Shown piece by piece: positions 1 through 7,200 of a stretch of DNA of 9,595 nucleotides. The stretch's first letter is position 1. Each line of letters begins with the position of its first letter. Both the position numbers and the translations under genes were made by a program. The stretch is from Clostridia bacterium. GTDB lineage: Bacteria; Bacillota; Clostridia; Christensenellales; Borkfalkiaceae. A model generated the notes under the pieces. It made no database searches, had not been told where the DNA came from, and was given only the letters and a program-made list of their open reading frames with translations. The stretch lies in contig JAIEAS010000216.1 in assembly GCA_029071285.1 (NCBI GenBank), forward strand, positions 1 to 9,595. Direction: 5' to 3'.

Positions 1-2
1 GT

Positions 3-98
3 TTATACGTTTCAGTTGCTGAAAAATTAAAAAGCTCCTCCGCCTGGAAGGAACTGATTAAACCGGACAATAAAAAACAAAATCCGCCTGTGCCGTGA
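3..98 (+). CDS. C-terminal fragment of an unidentified protein (5' end outside window)
   Basis: An open frame runs from the window edge to a TGA at 96-98 and gives 31 residues with a natural composition: a helical lead-in (VAEKLKSSSAWKELIKPD) and a polar Lys/Gln/Pro tail. The other two forward frames stop within the first 30 bases, so this is the only plausible coding frame. The fragment is too short to identify. Its stop lies five bases before the U-tract of the convergent small-RNA unit on the opposite strand, so the two transcripts converge. It might also be a chance open frame, because only 93 coding bases are visible. Confidence 0.45.
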   Translation, partial: LYVSVAEKLKSSSAWKELIKPDNKKQNPPVP

Positions 99-102
99 TA
101 TG

Positions 103-130
103 AAAAAGTATTAACCCGCATCTCGCAGGT
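103..130 (-). terminator. Intrinsic terminator of the candidate 6S RNA
   Basis: Minus-strand hairpin ACCTGC (125-130), loop GAGAT, GCGGGT (114-119), six pairs including one G-U, followed by TAATAC and a five-T tract at 103-107. It is moderate in strength. A second U-tailed hairpin further along (34-54) could act as a back-up. Confidence 0.45.
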
Positions 131-260
131 GGGTGCTGCGAAGTGAAACTTCGGACTTTCCGTAAAAACAGACCTTGCCTATTTTCACAAACGACGCGCT
201 CCCTAAAAATCATTGTGGATTACGAATTTTCCATACCACGAACACCGCAGACCGTTTTCA
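103..260 (-). ncRNA. ssrS: Candidate 6S RNA (RNA polymerase-binding regulatory RNA)
   Basis: The unit runs leftward from a near-consensus promoter (267-295) to a hairpin with a U-tract (103-130), about 158 nt, which fits 6S RNA length. Near its 5' end the minus strand reads CTGCGGTGTTCG (239-250), close to the CTGAGATGTTCG I recall from the 5' part of E. coli 6S. The 5' segment complementary to 243-253 can pair with the segment complementary to 132-145 (GGTCTGCGGTG with CACTTCGCAGCACC, 11 pairs with small bulges), giving a closing stem around a large, weakly paired centre as in 6S. A competing hairpin at 139-153 (CGAAGT-loop-ACTTCG) resembles the alternative helix that 6S can form on release. 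From memory, a Bacillus subtilis 6S gene (bsrA) also lies beside aspS. No covariance search was possible. It could be another small RNA. Confidence 0.5.
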
Positions 261-266
261 GTATTT

Positions 267-295
267 ATTATACATTATATAGGATAAAAAGGCAA
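267..295 (-). promoter_or_regulatory. Sigma-A-type promoter of the candidate 6S RNA
   Basis: On the minus strand a TTGCCT -35 box (290-295) and a perfect TATAAT -10 box (267-272) are separated by exactly 17 bases. A second overlapping TATAAT lies at 274-279. The predicted start is near 260, just before the G-rich 5' stem of the RNA. Confidence 0.6.
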
Positions 296-346
296 GAGCA
301 TAAATATTCCGACTTTCAAAAAAATTTTTGTCACGTTTCATTTTAC

Positions 347-375
347 TTGATTTTTGCATACAAAAGACTTAAAAT
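347..375 (+). promoter_or_regulatory. Putative promoter of the aspartyl-tRNA synthetase gene
   Basis: TTGATT (347-352) and TAAAAT (370-375) are separated by 17 bases. The predicted start near 382 leaves a leader of only about 20 nt, so there is no room for a T-box or other riboswitch after it. The promoter is divergent from the small-RNA promoter, with about 50 bases between the two -35 boxes. Confidence 0.5.
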
Positions 376-390
376 TATAAAAAAATATTC

Positions 391-396
391 AGAGGA
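391..396 (+). promoter_or_regulatory. Ribosome binding site of aspS
   Basis: AGAGGA lies 5 bases before the ATG at 402. This supports that ATG as the start, since no in-frame alternative nearby has comparable spacing. Confidence 0.75.
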
Positions 397-401
397 TTAA
401 T

Positions 402-1733
402 ATGCAGGAAATAACGGGTGTAATCACGTCAGACACCACTCCCTACTCAGAGTACAAAAACAATCTTGACAAAGTTGTTACTACAAAAGGCACTATTCAT
501 AACATCAGACTGATGTCAGACTTTGCCTTCATAATCTTAAGAACTTCACGCGAGCTTATTCAATGCGTTTATTCGCCTGAATTCTCTTCATTCCGTCTTG
601 ACGATAAAATCGTTGAACAAGCCAGCGTAAAAATTACGGGAAAAGTCGTAAAGAGCGAAACGCGCGACGGCAGTGAAAGATACGAGCTGCAAATTCACAA
701 TATTGAAATTCTGTCATCCCCTGCGGCTATTCCTCCCGTAGTAATTTCAAAAAAGCAGATAAACTGTGATTTATCGGTAAATCTGGACAACCGTCCCGTT
801 ACTCTCCGCAATCCCAAAGAGAGAGCTATATTTAAAATACAGGAAGGAATCCAGCGCGGATTCAGAGAATATCTGCAAAGCCAGAATTTCACAGAAATAC
901 ACTCCCCCAAAATAAATTTTGCCGGCGCTGAGGGCGGAACGAACGTATTTAAGCTTGATTACTTCGGAAAAACCGTATATCTTGCGCAGAGCCCGCAACT
1001 TTACAAGCAGGCGCTCGTGCCCGTTTACGAGAGAGTATTTGAAATTGCGCCCGTATTCCGCGCAGAACACCACGATACTTCAAGGCATTTGAACGAATAC
1101 ATTTCAATGGACTTCGAAATGGGTTTCATAGATTCGTTCTACGATATTATGAATATGGAAACGGGTGCGCTTAAATATATAATGAACTTGTTAAAGACCG
1201 AGTATGCGCCCGAAGTTGAGTTGTTAAAGGTTGAAATACCCGAAATCACCTCTATCCCCTGCATCCGTTTCAAAGACGCAAAAGAGCTGTGCGTTAAAAA
1301 ACTGAAAAATATTACGGATATGAAAGATTTCGAGCCCGAAGAAGAAGCTTTCCTCGGCAAATGGGCTAAACAGCAGTATAATTCCGATTTCCTGTTCGTT
1401 ACCCACTACCTTTCAAAAAAGCGTCCTTTCTACACTATGGACGACCCCGAAGACCCCGAAGTTACACTCTCGTTCGACCTCTTGTTCAGAGGAATTGAAA
1501 TCACCTCCGGCGGACAGAGAATTCACGATTACGACGAGCAGGTCGCAAAAATGAAAAAACTGGGGATGAACCCCGATGAGTTTGAAACATATCTTATGCT
1601 TCACAAATACGGAGCTCCTCCTCACGGCGGTTTGGGCTTGGGACTTGAAAGACTGACCATGCACCTCCTCGGTTTCAAAAACGTGAGATACGCCGCAATG
1701 TTCCCCAGAGATATAAACAGAGTTTCACCGTAA
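402..1733 (+). CDS. aspS: Archaeal-type aspartate--tRNA(Asp/Asn) ligase (AspRS2, class IIb)
   Basis: It charges tRNA(Asp), and probably also tRNA(Asn), with aspartate in the cytoplasm. The 443-residue length matches the archaeal/nondiscriminating AspRS family. The usual bacterial AspRS is near 590 residues with a GAD insertion domain, which is absent here. An N-terminal OB-fold anticodon-binding domain covers about 24-105. Class II motif 1 is near 150-170. LAQSPQLYKQ (194-203) is the signature segment of this family. Motif 2 is FRAEHHDTSRHLNEY (219-233) and motif 3 is GGLGLGLERLTM (409-420), with the ATP-binding Arg at 417. ITSGGQRIHDYDEQ (367-380) fits AspRS rather than AsnRS. In bacteria such enzymes often form Asp-tRNA(Asn) for amidation by GatCAB. 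Whether this one is nondiscriminating cannot be decided from the sequence alone. The gene is monocistronic, with its own promoter and terminator. Confidence 0.95.
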   Translation: MQEITGVITSDTTPYSEYKNNLDKVVTTKGTIHNIRLMSDFAFIILRTSRELIQCVYSPEFSSFRLDDKIVEQASVKITGKVVKSETRDGSERYELQIHNIEILSSPAAIPPVVISKKQINCDLSVNLDNRPVTLRNPKERAIFKIQEGIQRGFREYLQSQNFTEIHSPKINFAGAEGGTNVFKLDYFGKTVYLAQSPQLYKQALVPVYERVFEIAPVFRAEHHDTSRHLNEYISMDFEMGFIDSFYDIMNMETGALKYIMNLLKTEYAPEVELLKVEIPEITSIPCIRFKDAKELCVKKLKNITDMKDFEPEEEAFLGKWAKQQYNSDFLFVTHYLSKKRPFYTMDDPEDPEVTLSFDLLFRGIEITSGGQRIHDYDEQVAKMKKLGMNPDEFETYLMLHKYGAPPHGGLGLGLERLTMHLLGFKNVRYAAMFPRDINRVSP

Positions 1734-1743
1734 AAAAAGAATT

Positions 1744-1777
1744 GCGGTGGAGCGCATTTGCGCTCCGCCGCTTTTTT
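1744..1777 (+). terminator. Strong intrinsic terminator between convergent genes
   Basis: GCGGTGGAGCGC (1744-1755), loop ATTT, GCGCTCCGCCGC (1760-1771) form a 12-bp stem with one G-U pair, followed by six Ts (1772-1777). It ends the aspS transcript. Read on the minus strand, the same hairpin is followed after five bases by seven Ts, so it probably also stops the leftward glycosyltransferase operon, whose stop codon lies two bases beyond the T-tract. Confidence 0.92.
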
Positions 1778-1778
1778 A

Positions 1779-2801
1779 TTATGCCATTTTAGTGTGTTTA
1801 ATAGTTATATCGTAAGAGAACCGCAGAATTTTCGGGCGCACGCACCACGGCAAAAGCACCACAGCCAACGGATAGCCGCCGTACTTTATTTTTCTGTACA
1901 ACTTCTTGTCGTGCCGTTTTAATGCTTGCCACATTTCTTTTACGTCAGCCCTGCGTTCCTTTGTGTCTTCGCCGCAAGAGTACACTAAAGTAACAATCAT
2001 AAGCGCGTGCAAATAATGCAGCATATATTTTTTTAGTCCCTTTGGAAGCGCTTTTAACTCCGCCAAGGTATACGCCGTAAGCATTTTTTTCATTACTAAC
2101 AGCTGCTGTTTATACCTTGCTATACAGTTAACGATATTTACCGACTGATCGACACGCCCGATAAAATATTTGTAAAGATTAATATTTAAATAATACGCAT
2201 TACTAAGCTTCGGCAACGGAATAAACGCATAAAGATTGTCCACATAGAAGGTGTGTTCGGGTAATTCAAGTCCGATTCCTCGAAGCTTGTCAGTTTTGTA
2301 AGTAAGCGCGTGCATTAATATCGCGTGCTGATAATGAAAGTTTTTAACTTTGTTCCAGTCGACAAAGCCTGTATTCATTTTTTTATCATACTTACTGACG
2401 GCAAACGTATCGTCCGCCGCGTGGTAGAAAATGAAATTCGTTATATATATATCGGGAAGAACGTTCAAAGCGCGGTGCTCGCGGATAGTTGCCAAAAGAG
2501 TTTTAAGTCCGTCCTCTAAAAGCCAGTCGTCAGAATCCACTACTTTAAAATACAATCCACTTGCTGCTTTCAATCCTGCGTTAAGTCCGGAACCGTGACC
2601 GCCGTTCTCCTTATGAATGACCTTTACGATATCCGGATATTTTTCCGCATACCCGTCGGCAATTTCGCCCGTTTTATCGGTTGAACCGTCGTTTACTATT
2701 ATTATTTCAACGCTGTCACCGCCGACAAGAAGGCTGTCGATACATTTGCGCATATATTCCTGCGAATTATAGCAAGGAACTGTAAATGTAATAAGTTTCA
2801 T
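1779..2801 (-). CDS. Family 2 glycosyltransferase
   Basis: A cytoplasmic inverting GT-A glycosyltransferase of 340 residues that would move a sugar from a nucleotide-sugar donor to an unknown acceptor. The N-terminal nucleotide-binding half is clear: FTVPCYNSQEYM (6-17), VEIIIVNDGSTDKT (31-44, with the donor-binding Asp38) and GGHGSGLNAG (67-76). The metal-binding VVDSDDW is at 87-93. The C-terminal third is helical and basic with no confident membrane helix, so it is not a polyprenyl-phosphate glycosyltransferase with membrane segments. The ATG at 2801 follows the upstream stop by two bases, with an AGG Shine-Dalgarno core inside the end of the preceding gene, so it is translationally coupled. 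It is the last gene of the operon and is followed directly by the shared terminator. The acceptor could be a surface glycan, teichoic acid-like polymer or protein; nothing in the sequence decides this. Confidence 0.92.
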   Translation of the reverse strand: MKLITFTVPCYNSQEYMRKCIDSLLVGGDSVEIIIVNDGSTDKTGEIADGYAEKYPDIVKVIHKENGGHGSGLNAGLKAASGLYFKVVDSDDWLLEDGLKTLLATIREHRALNVLPDIYITNFIFYHAADDTFAVSKYDKKMNTGFVDWNKVKNFHYQHAILMHALTYKTDKLRGIGLELPEHTFYVDNLYAFIPLPKLSNAYYLNINLYKYFIGRVDQSVNIVNCIARYKQQLLVMKKMLTAYTLAELKALPKGLKKYMLHYLHALMIVTLVYSCGEDTKERRADVKEMWQALKRHDKKLYRKIKYGGYPLAVVLLPWCVRPKILRFSYDITIKHTKMA

Positions 2802-2803
2802 AG

Positions 2804-3427
2804 TTACCTGATAAAATTTGTCTTGACTTTCGGAATAATTACCGGCTTCTCCAATTCGGTTCCCTTCGCGCTTTCAAGAAGTTTTACAAGCCATGCCATA
2901 TTGCTTGCAATTGCGCGCATAATGGTCACACCCTCTTCGTCCTTATAGACCTCGTCGGCGGAATTTCCGTGAACCATATTCCAATACGTTGACGGAACGA
3001 CTATCATATTGTTGATGCCTAAATACTTATTTAAAACGTCGTACGACGCCGTAGTTCCCGCACGTCTTGCCGAAACTACGCTTGCCGCCGGTTTAAACTG
3101 CATATACTTTCCGAATGCGTAAAAAAGTCTGTCCATTGCAGAAACCATCGCGCCGCAAGGCGAAGCATAATGAACGGGAGCGCCGAAAATATACCCGTCC
3201 GCAGTTTTAAGCTTTTCACCGATTGCGTTTACTGGGTCGTCATTAAAAACGCACTTACCCACATTTTTACACCCGCCGCAACCTATACAGCCCCGAACGG
3301 GTCCGTTGCCCAGCCATACGATTTCGCTGTCAACTCCTTGATTTTTAAGTTCTTCCGCAATCACCGTAAGCGCAGTATAGGTACAACCTTTTTCGTGCGG
3401 ACTGCCGTTTATCATTAAAACCTTCAT
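2804..3427 (-). CDS. Flavodoxin-fold NAD(P)H/FMN oxidoreductase with iron-sulfur-flavoprotein cysteine motif
   Basis: A soluble FMN-binding protein of 207 residues. The N-terminal MKVLMINGSP followed by GCTYTAL (14-20) is the FMN phosphate loop of the NADPH-dependent FMN reductase/flavodoxin-2 family. GAPVHYASPCGAM (82-94) is the isoalloxazine-side loop. Four cysteines at 47, 50, 53 and 59 make a CX2CX2CX5C pattern. This matches the compact motif known for archaeal iron-sulfur flavoproteins (Isf), where it binds a 4Fe-4S cluster, so an electron-transfer or oxygen-detoxifying role is possible. I chose the ATG at 3427 over an upstream in-frame start at 3448. AAAAGGAA sits correctly before 3427, and the longer start would overlap the SGNH gene and add seven residues before the conserved beta strand. 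It is the middle gene of the operon. A simple quinone or FMN reductase cannot be excluded. Confidence 0.88.
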   Translation of the reverse strand: MKVLMINGSPHEKGCTYTALTVIAEELKNQGVDSEIVWLGNGPVRGCIGCGGCKNVGKCVFNDDPVNAIGEKLKTADGYIFGAPVHYASPCGAMVSAMDRLFYAFGKYMQFKPAASVVSARRAGTTASYDVLNKYLGINNMIVVPSTYWNMVHGNSADEVYKDEEGVTIMRAIASNMAWLVKLLESAKGTELEKPVIIPKVKTNFIR

Positions 3428-3431
3428 TTTA

Positions 3432-4130
3432 TTATTCCTTTTCAGCAAATATTTTTAATACCTCTTTTTCAATCAGCGACATATATTTTTCTTTGTATCC
3501 CAGCGCGTTCGGATGAGTGCAGTCGCCCCTGCCCCAACCGTAAGTATCGGCGGTATATTTATCGCGTTGAACGCTGTCAAAAGTATCCAAACCGCTGTAT
3601 TCATATATATCGGCAACGGAAATTCCGTATTTTTCACAAATATTCTTCGCTCGTTCGCCGTAAGCTATCTGAACCGCTTCGCCGCGTCTCCCCATTCTGT
3701 GCGGACGCACGAAAATTACACCCGCCTTCAAAAAGTACTTTTTAAATGCAGAAGCAATACTGTCAAAGCACTCTGAAAAATTCATTTGCTCGGTTGCCGC
3801 AAAAATATCTATACCGTCTTTCGTCTGAACAAACTCACCCAAAGGCACGTCGCAACAATCACTGCCGTCACTGATACAACAATCGTTGGTAAAACCGTTA
3901 AACACAATCAAATCGGCAGTTTCGTTGTTGGTAAGTGCTTTTCTAACTTGTTCGACAAGCCAGTTTTTGCCCTCGCAAAAACCCACTCTTGCACCACCGA
4001 CGCAATATTTAGCGAGTTCAAAACCGAATTTATCTTTCAGATATTCACCGATGCCGAAATCGCCGTTACCCGAACCGTTCATTATACTGTCGCCAAAGAC
4101 AAGCAGTTTTTTACCCACGAAACTTTTCAT
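3432..4130 (-). CDS. SGNH/GDSL-family hydrolase (cytoplasmic esterase or deacetylase)
   Basis: A 232-residue SGNH hydrolase, likely cleaving an ester such as an acetyl group. Block I is LLVFGDSIMNGS (9-20) with nucleophile Ser15. Block II Gly is in CVGGARVG (43-50). Block III is GFTND (79-83) with Asn82 for the oxyanion hole. Block V is GDCTHPNALGY (202-212) with Asp203 and His206. There is no signal peptide or membrane segment, so it acts in the cytoplasm. I chose the ATG at 4130. An in-frame TTG at 4160 lies between the -35 and -10 boxes of the promoter and would not be transcribed. The mRNA leader would then be only about six bases. An unusual Cys-rich stretch follows block III, with Cys pairs at 84-85 and 92-93. 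First gene of a three-gene operon; the stop is four bases before the next ATG. The substrate is unknown. Confidence 0.9.
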   Translation of the reverse strand: MKSFVGKKLLVFGDSIMNGSGNGDFGIGEYLKDKFGFELAKYCVGGARVGFCEGKNWLVEQVRKALTNNETADLIVFNGFTNDCCISDGSDCCDVPLGEFVQTKDGIDIFAATEQMNFSECFDSIASAFKKYFLKAGVIFVRPHRMGRRGEAVQIAYGERAKNICEKYGISVADIYEYSGLDTFDSVQRDKYTADTYGWGRGDCTHPNALGYKEKYMSLIEKEVLKIFAEKE

Positions 4131-4142
4131 ATTGCACTTAAA

Positions 4143-4171
4143 AGTATAAATCACAACCAAGTTTAAGTCAA
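4143..4171 (-). promoter_or_regulatory. Near-consensus promoter of the SGNH-flavoprotein-glycosyltransferase operon
   Basis: On the minus strand, TTGACT (4166-4171), a 17-base spacer, and TATACT (4143-4148). The predicted start near 4136 leaves about six bases before the ATG at 4130, so the mRNA would be essentially leaderless for its first gene. Confidence 0.75.
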
Positions 4172-4190
4172 CAGAATTTTTGAATAGTGC

Positions 4191-4223
4191 TAAAAAATAC
4201 AGCGGAGTGTTTTCACTCCGCCG
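4191..4223 (-). terminator. Intrinsic terminator of the large surface-protein gene
   Basis: Minus-strand hairpin CGGCGGAGTG (4214-4223), loop AAAA, CACTCCGCTG (4200-4209), ten pairs with one G-U, followed by TATTTTTTA. It separates the surface-protein gene from the downstream operon promoter at 4143-4171. Confidence 0.9.
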
Positions 4224-4239
4224 TAATTATTTTGTTGAA

Positions 4240-7200
4240 TTAATCCAACGGGTCGTAGAAACCGTCCACGTCGAACTCTTCGTCGCGTTCGCGGCGAATA
4301 GGTTTATTCTTCGTAGTATCAACCGTAGTAGTCGTAGTGATTACCGCGTCGGAAGGATACTTCACTTCGGCAGGGGCAGAAGCCTCGGTCTGCTGAGGAA
4401 GTTCCGCAACGGGCTGTGCAGGTGCGTTGATATTCTTCAACGCCGCCGCTACGATTGCGCCCAACGCTTCTACCGAATTAGCCTGCTGGTTGTATCCCTG
4501 ATTGCTGTAATCGGGGATATTGTTGTAACCCATTCTGCCGCTGTAATGCTCGCGCATTGCCGCGAGGTCTACGCTGTGGCGGGAATCACGGTCAACGTGC
4601 TGTTCCGCACGCATTGCCGCAAGCTCTATACGCTGTTCGGCGTCGTAACGCGCACGCTGTTCAGCTTGCATTGCGTTAAGCTGTGCTTCGAGCCTTGCCA
4701 AAGTCGGATCGCCGCCGTAGTTAGACATCTGAGGATACTGCGGCATCATAGGCATTTGCTGCATCATCGGATACTGAGGATACTGCTGATACATAGGCTG
4801 AGGCTGGTTCTGCATTGCACGCAACTGTGCCTGAGTTTCCTTGTTATCGGCACGCAGTTCCGCCATCTGCTGACGCATTTCGCGCAGCAAGTCGTTATCA
4901 ACTGTCTGTACATGCTGAACGGGTTGAGGCGGTATCTGCTGTTGAGGCTGTTGCTGTACAGCCATTGTCGCCATACCTGCCGCGCCTGCCATCTGCGCCT
5001 GAGCGCGGATTTTTTCAAGCTCGGCTTCCTGCTTTGCCTTTGCAAGCTCGCGTTCCGCTTCGAGTTTCTCCTGCTGAAGTCTGCGCTCGTCTTCTCTGCG
5101 CTGGCGTTCAGCTTCGCGCTCTTCCTCTTTGCGAAGGCGTTCTTCCTCTTTGCGCGCCTTGATTTCTTCTTTCTCTTCCTTTGTCTTTCTGCGCTTTACT
5201 GCAACTACGATAATTACTATTAAAAGTATTATGAGTGCAAGTGTTATTAACAGCCAAGCCCAGATGGGAAGTCCTAACCAGGTCTTACTCAACGCGTCTT
5301 TCACGTTTCCGAAGAATGCCGCCGCGCCGCTCTGAGGTACTGTGTAGTCTATGCTCTTGGATACAGAACCGAAGTCTGTTTCACTTCTCTTGAACTGTAC
5401 GTTCCTTTCAGCGTCGTCGCCTGCAAATACGGCTTCAACCTTGAACGAGCGTCCACCCTTAAGCTCGGGCTCTTCTACGAAGTTGCCGTCGCTGTCATAA
5501 TAACGGTAACCAACTTCCAAAGTGCCGCCCGCGATAAGGTCGCGTACGTTCTGAGGCAGTTTAAGGGTTGCACCCGTCTTGCTCTTGCTCCACATATTCG
5601 TGGTGTCAACGATAAGCGGAGTAATGTTCCAGTTGTAGGTTGCGGTAACGTCGTCGCCCGTAACTTTATATCCGTCTACGGCAAGGCTGTATTTTGCGAT
5701 TGCCTTTGTCGGCGATATGCTTGAAGGATAAATCCACTTATAGTTTTTATCCAACAATTCAAGAGTAGTAACGTAATTGCCCGCGCCTCCGTTGCGGTCT
5801 GACAGTATACCGTCTACTTTGATTATATTAAGTCCGGCAGGGCCGTAAGTAGTCCAGCTTTCGCCCGATAGGAAGTCAACGAAGTTTTGCTCGTTGCCGT
5901 TGAAGATCATCTGACCAAGCGTAGGCAAAGCTATTCCCTTTGCTTCTACCGTTACGGTGAACCAGTCGTCGCCGAGGATATAACCGGCTTCGGCTGTAGG
6001 TCCGAGAACTATTTCAATACAGTACTCGCCTGCGTCTTTGGGAAGCTCGCCCGCCGCAAGCTCATTGCCCGCAATAGGGGTCTTGCCCTTATAGTAGGTT
6101 ACGGTGTAATCGGTAACGGTTATGCCGTCGTCGCCGACAACTTTAATAACCGAGGGGTCGAAATGCGTATTGCCGTCGTACTCTACGGTTATGGGCGTTG
6201 AACCGTCCGCACCGTCTATTGTTGCGGTTGCAAGCACGTTTTTACTACCGGTCTTGAACTGGTCCTGAGGCGTTGCGCCGCTATCTGTGACTTCATAGTT
6301 AGCTGCGTACTCGGGTTTGATATATGCTTCTACCTTATACTTCTTTTCATCCGTCGGGTCTGCTGCATTTTTTATATCTTCAAGCGTTACAGGCAAACCG
6401 GTTTTTAAATCGTAGTACTTATATTCAACGTAGTCGTCAAACTTGGGGTCACTGAATTTAAGTTTTTTGAGTATAAACGTACCCGAGCCGTTAGCATTAC
6501 TGTAAGGCTCTTTACTGTTTGTAAATGCGCTGAACAGATTCTTCTTTGCAACCTCCCAGCTGAGGGTTAATTTGCTCACGTCAGGTGCATTGAAGTTTGT
6601 AGTGTTGTACACCAAATCCGAAGCTGAAATATTTGCGGTATAATTGCCTACAACGCGTTCGCCGTCGCCGTCATACATACTGTCAAGGGTCAGACCGTTG
6701 GGCAGAGTCGTAGCCTTTACGCGCACGGTTACGTAGTTGCCGTCGTTATACTGCGGGGGATTCGAAGAATTGTACTCCGTCCAGGTCTTACCGTTGTCCG
6801 TAGTGTACTCCCACTTAACGTTTGTTAAATCGAAAGTGCCTTTTTCTATCTCCCAGTTCAGTTCCACTTCGCAAGTGTCCTGCATAACGCCACCTACTTC
6901 GAACTGGAAATCGGAGTCTATGATCTTGAGCGCGACTATTGTCTTATAAGTATTTACGCTGTCCCCGCTGCGGAGCTGATAGCCGTTTGCATACTTAGAA
7001 GTATCTACTGCAACTTTGTCTGCGTCATCGTCGGGGATTTTAATTGACAGTTCATACTTAACCCCGTCTGTGGTGCTACCTGCTTTCAGCTCAAACTGAA
7101 GCTTGCCGCCGTCCGCAATTGTAGAACCTGCCGCGCCGTCCTTTGTATATGTCCAGTCGTATTTGCTGGGGTCAAGTTTTTCCGAAGTTACCTCAAAATT

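Noticed and set aside
34..54. U-tailed hairpin on the minus strand (GTTCCTTCC/GGAGGAGC then TTTTT)
   Set aside because: It could terminate the leftward small RNA, but it lies inside the plausible coding end of the left-edge gene and needs a bulge and a G-U pair. The hairpin at 103-130 is nearer, so it is kept only as a possible back-up.
114..153. T-box-like sequence upstream of aspS (AGGTGGGTGCTGCG)
   Set aside because: It resembles the T-box AGGGTGGNACCGCG only partly. No plus-strand terminator follows it, and the likely aspS promoter lies 200 bases downstream, so it would not be in the mRNA.
143..400. 85-codon open frame on the plus strand before aspS
   Set aside because: It lacks a ribosome binding site, is antisense to the candidate 6S RNA and its promoter, runs through both promoters, and has a composition typical of AT-rich non-coding DNA.
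4131..4160. Longer SGNH hydrolase start at TTG 4160
   Set aside because: The extra ten residues are encoded between the -35 and -10 boxes and across the -10 box of the operon promoter, and would not be in the mRNA.
3886..4166. Plus-strand open frames opposite the SGNH hydrolase
   Set aside because: They are antisense to a gene with intact SGNH catalytic blocks and have no ribosome binding site.
4180..5223. 347-codon open frame on the plus strand
   Set aside because: It is antisense to the C-terminal tail of the large surface protein. Its length comes from the skewed Gln/Glu/Arg codons of the tail, giving an implausible Leu/Arg/Cys/His-rich protein, and it crosses the terminator at 4191-4223.
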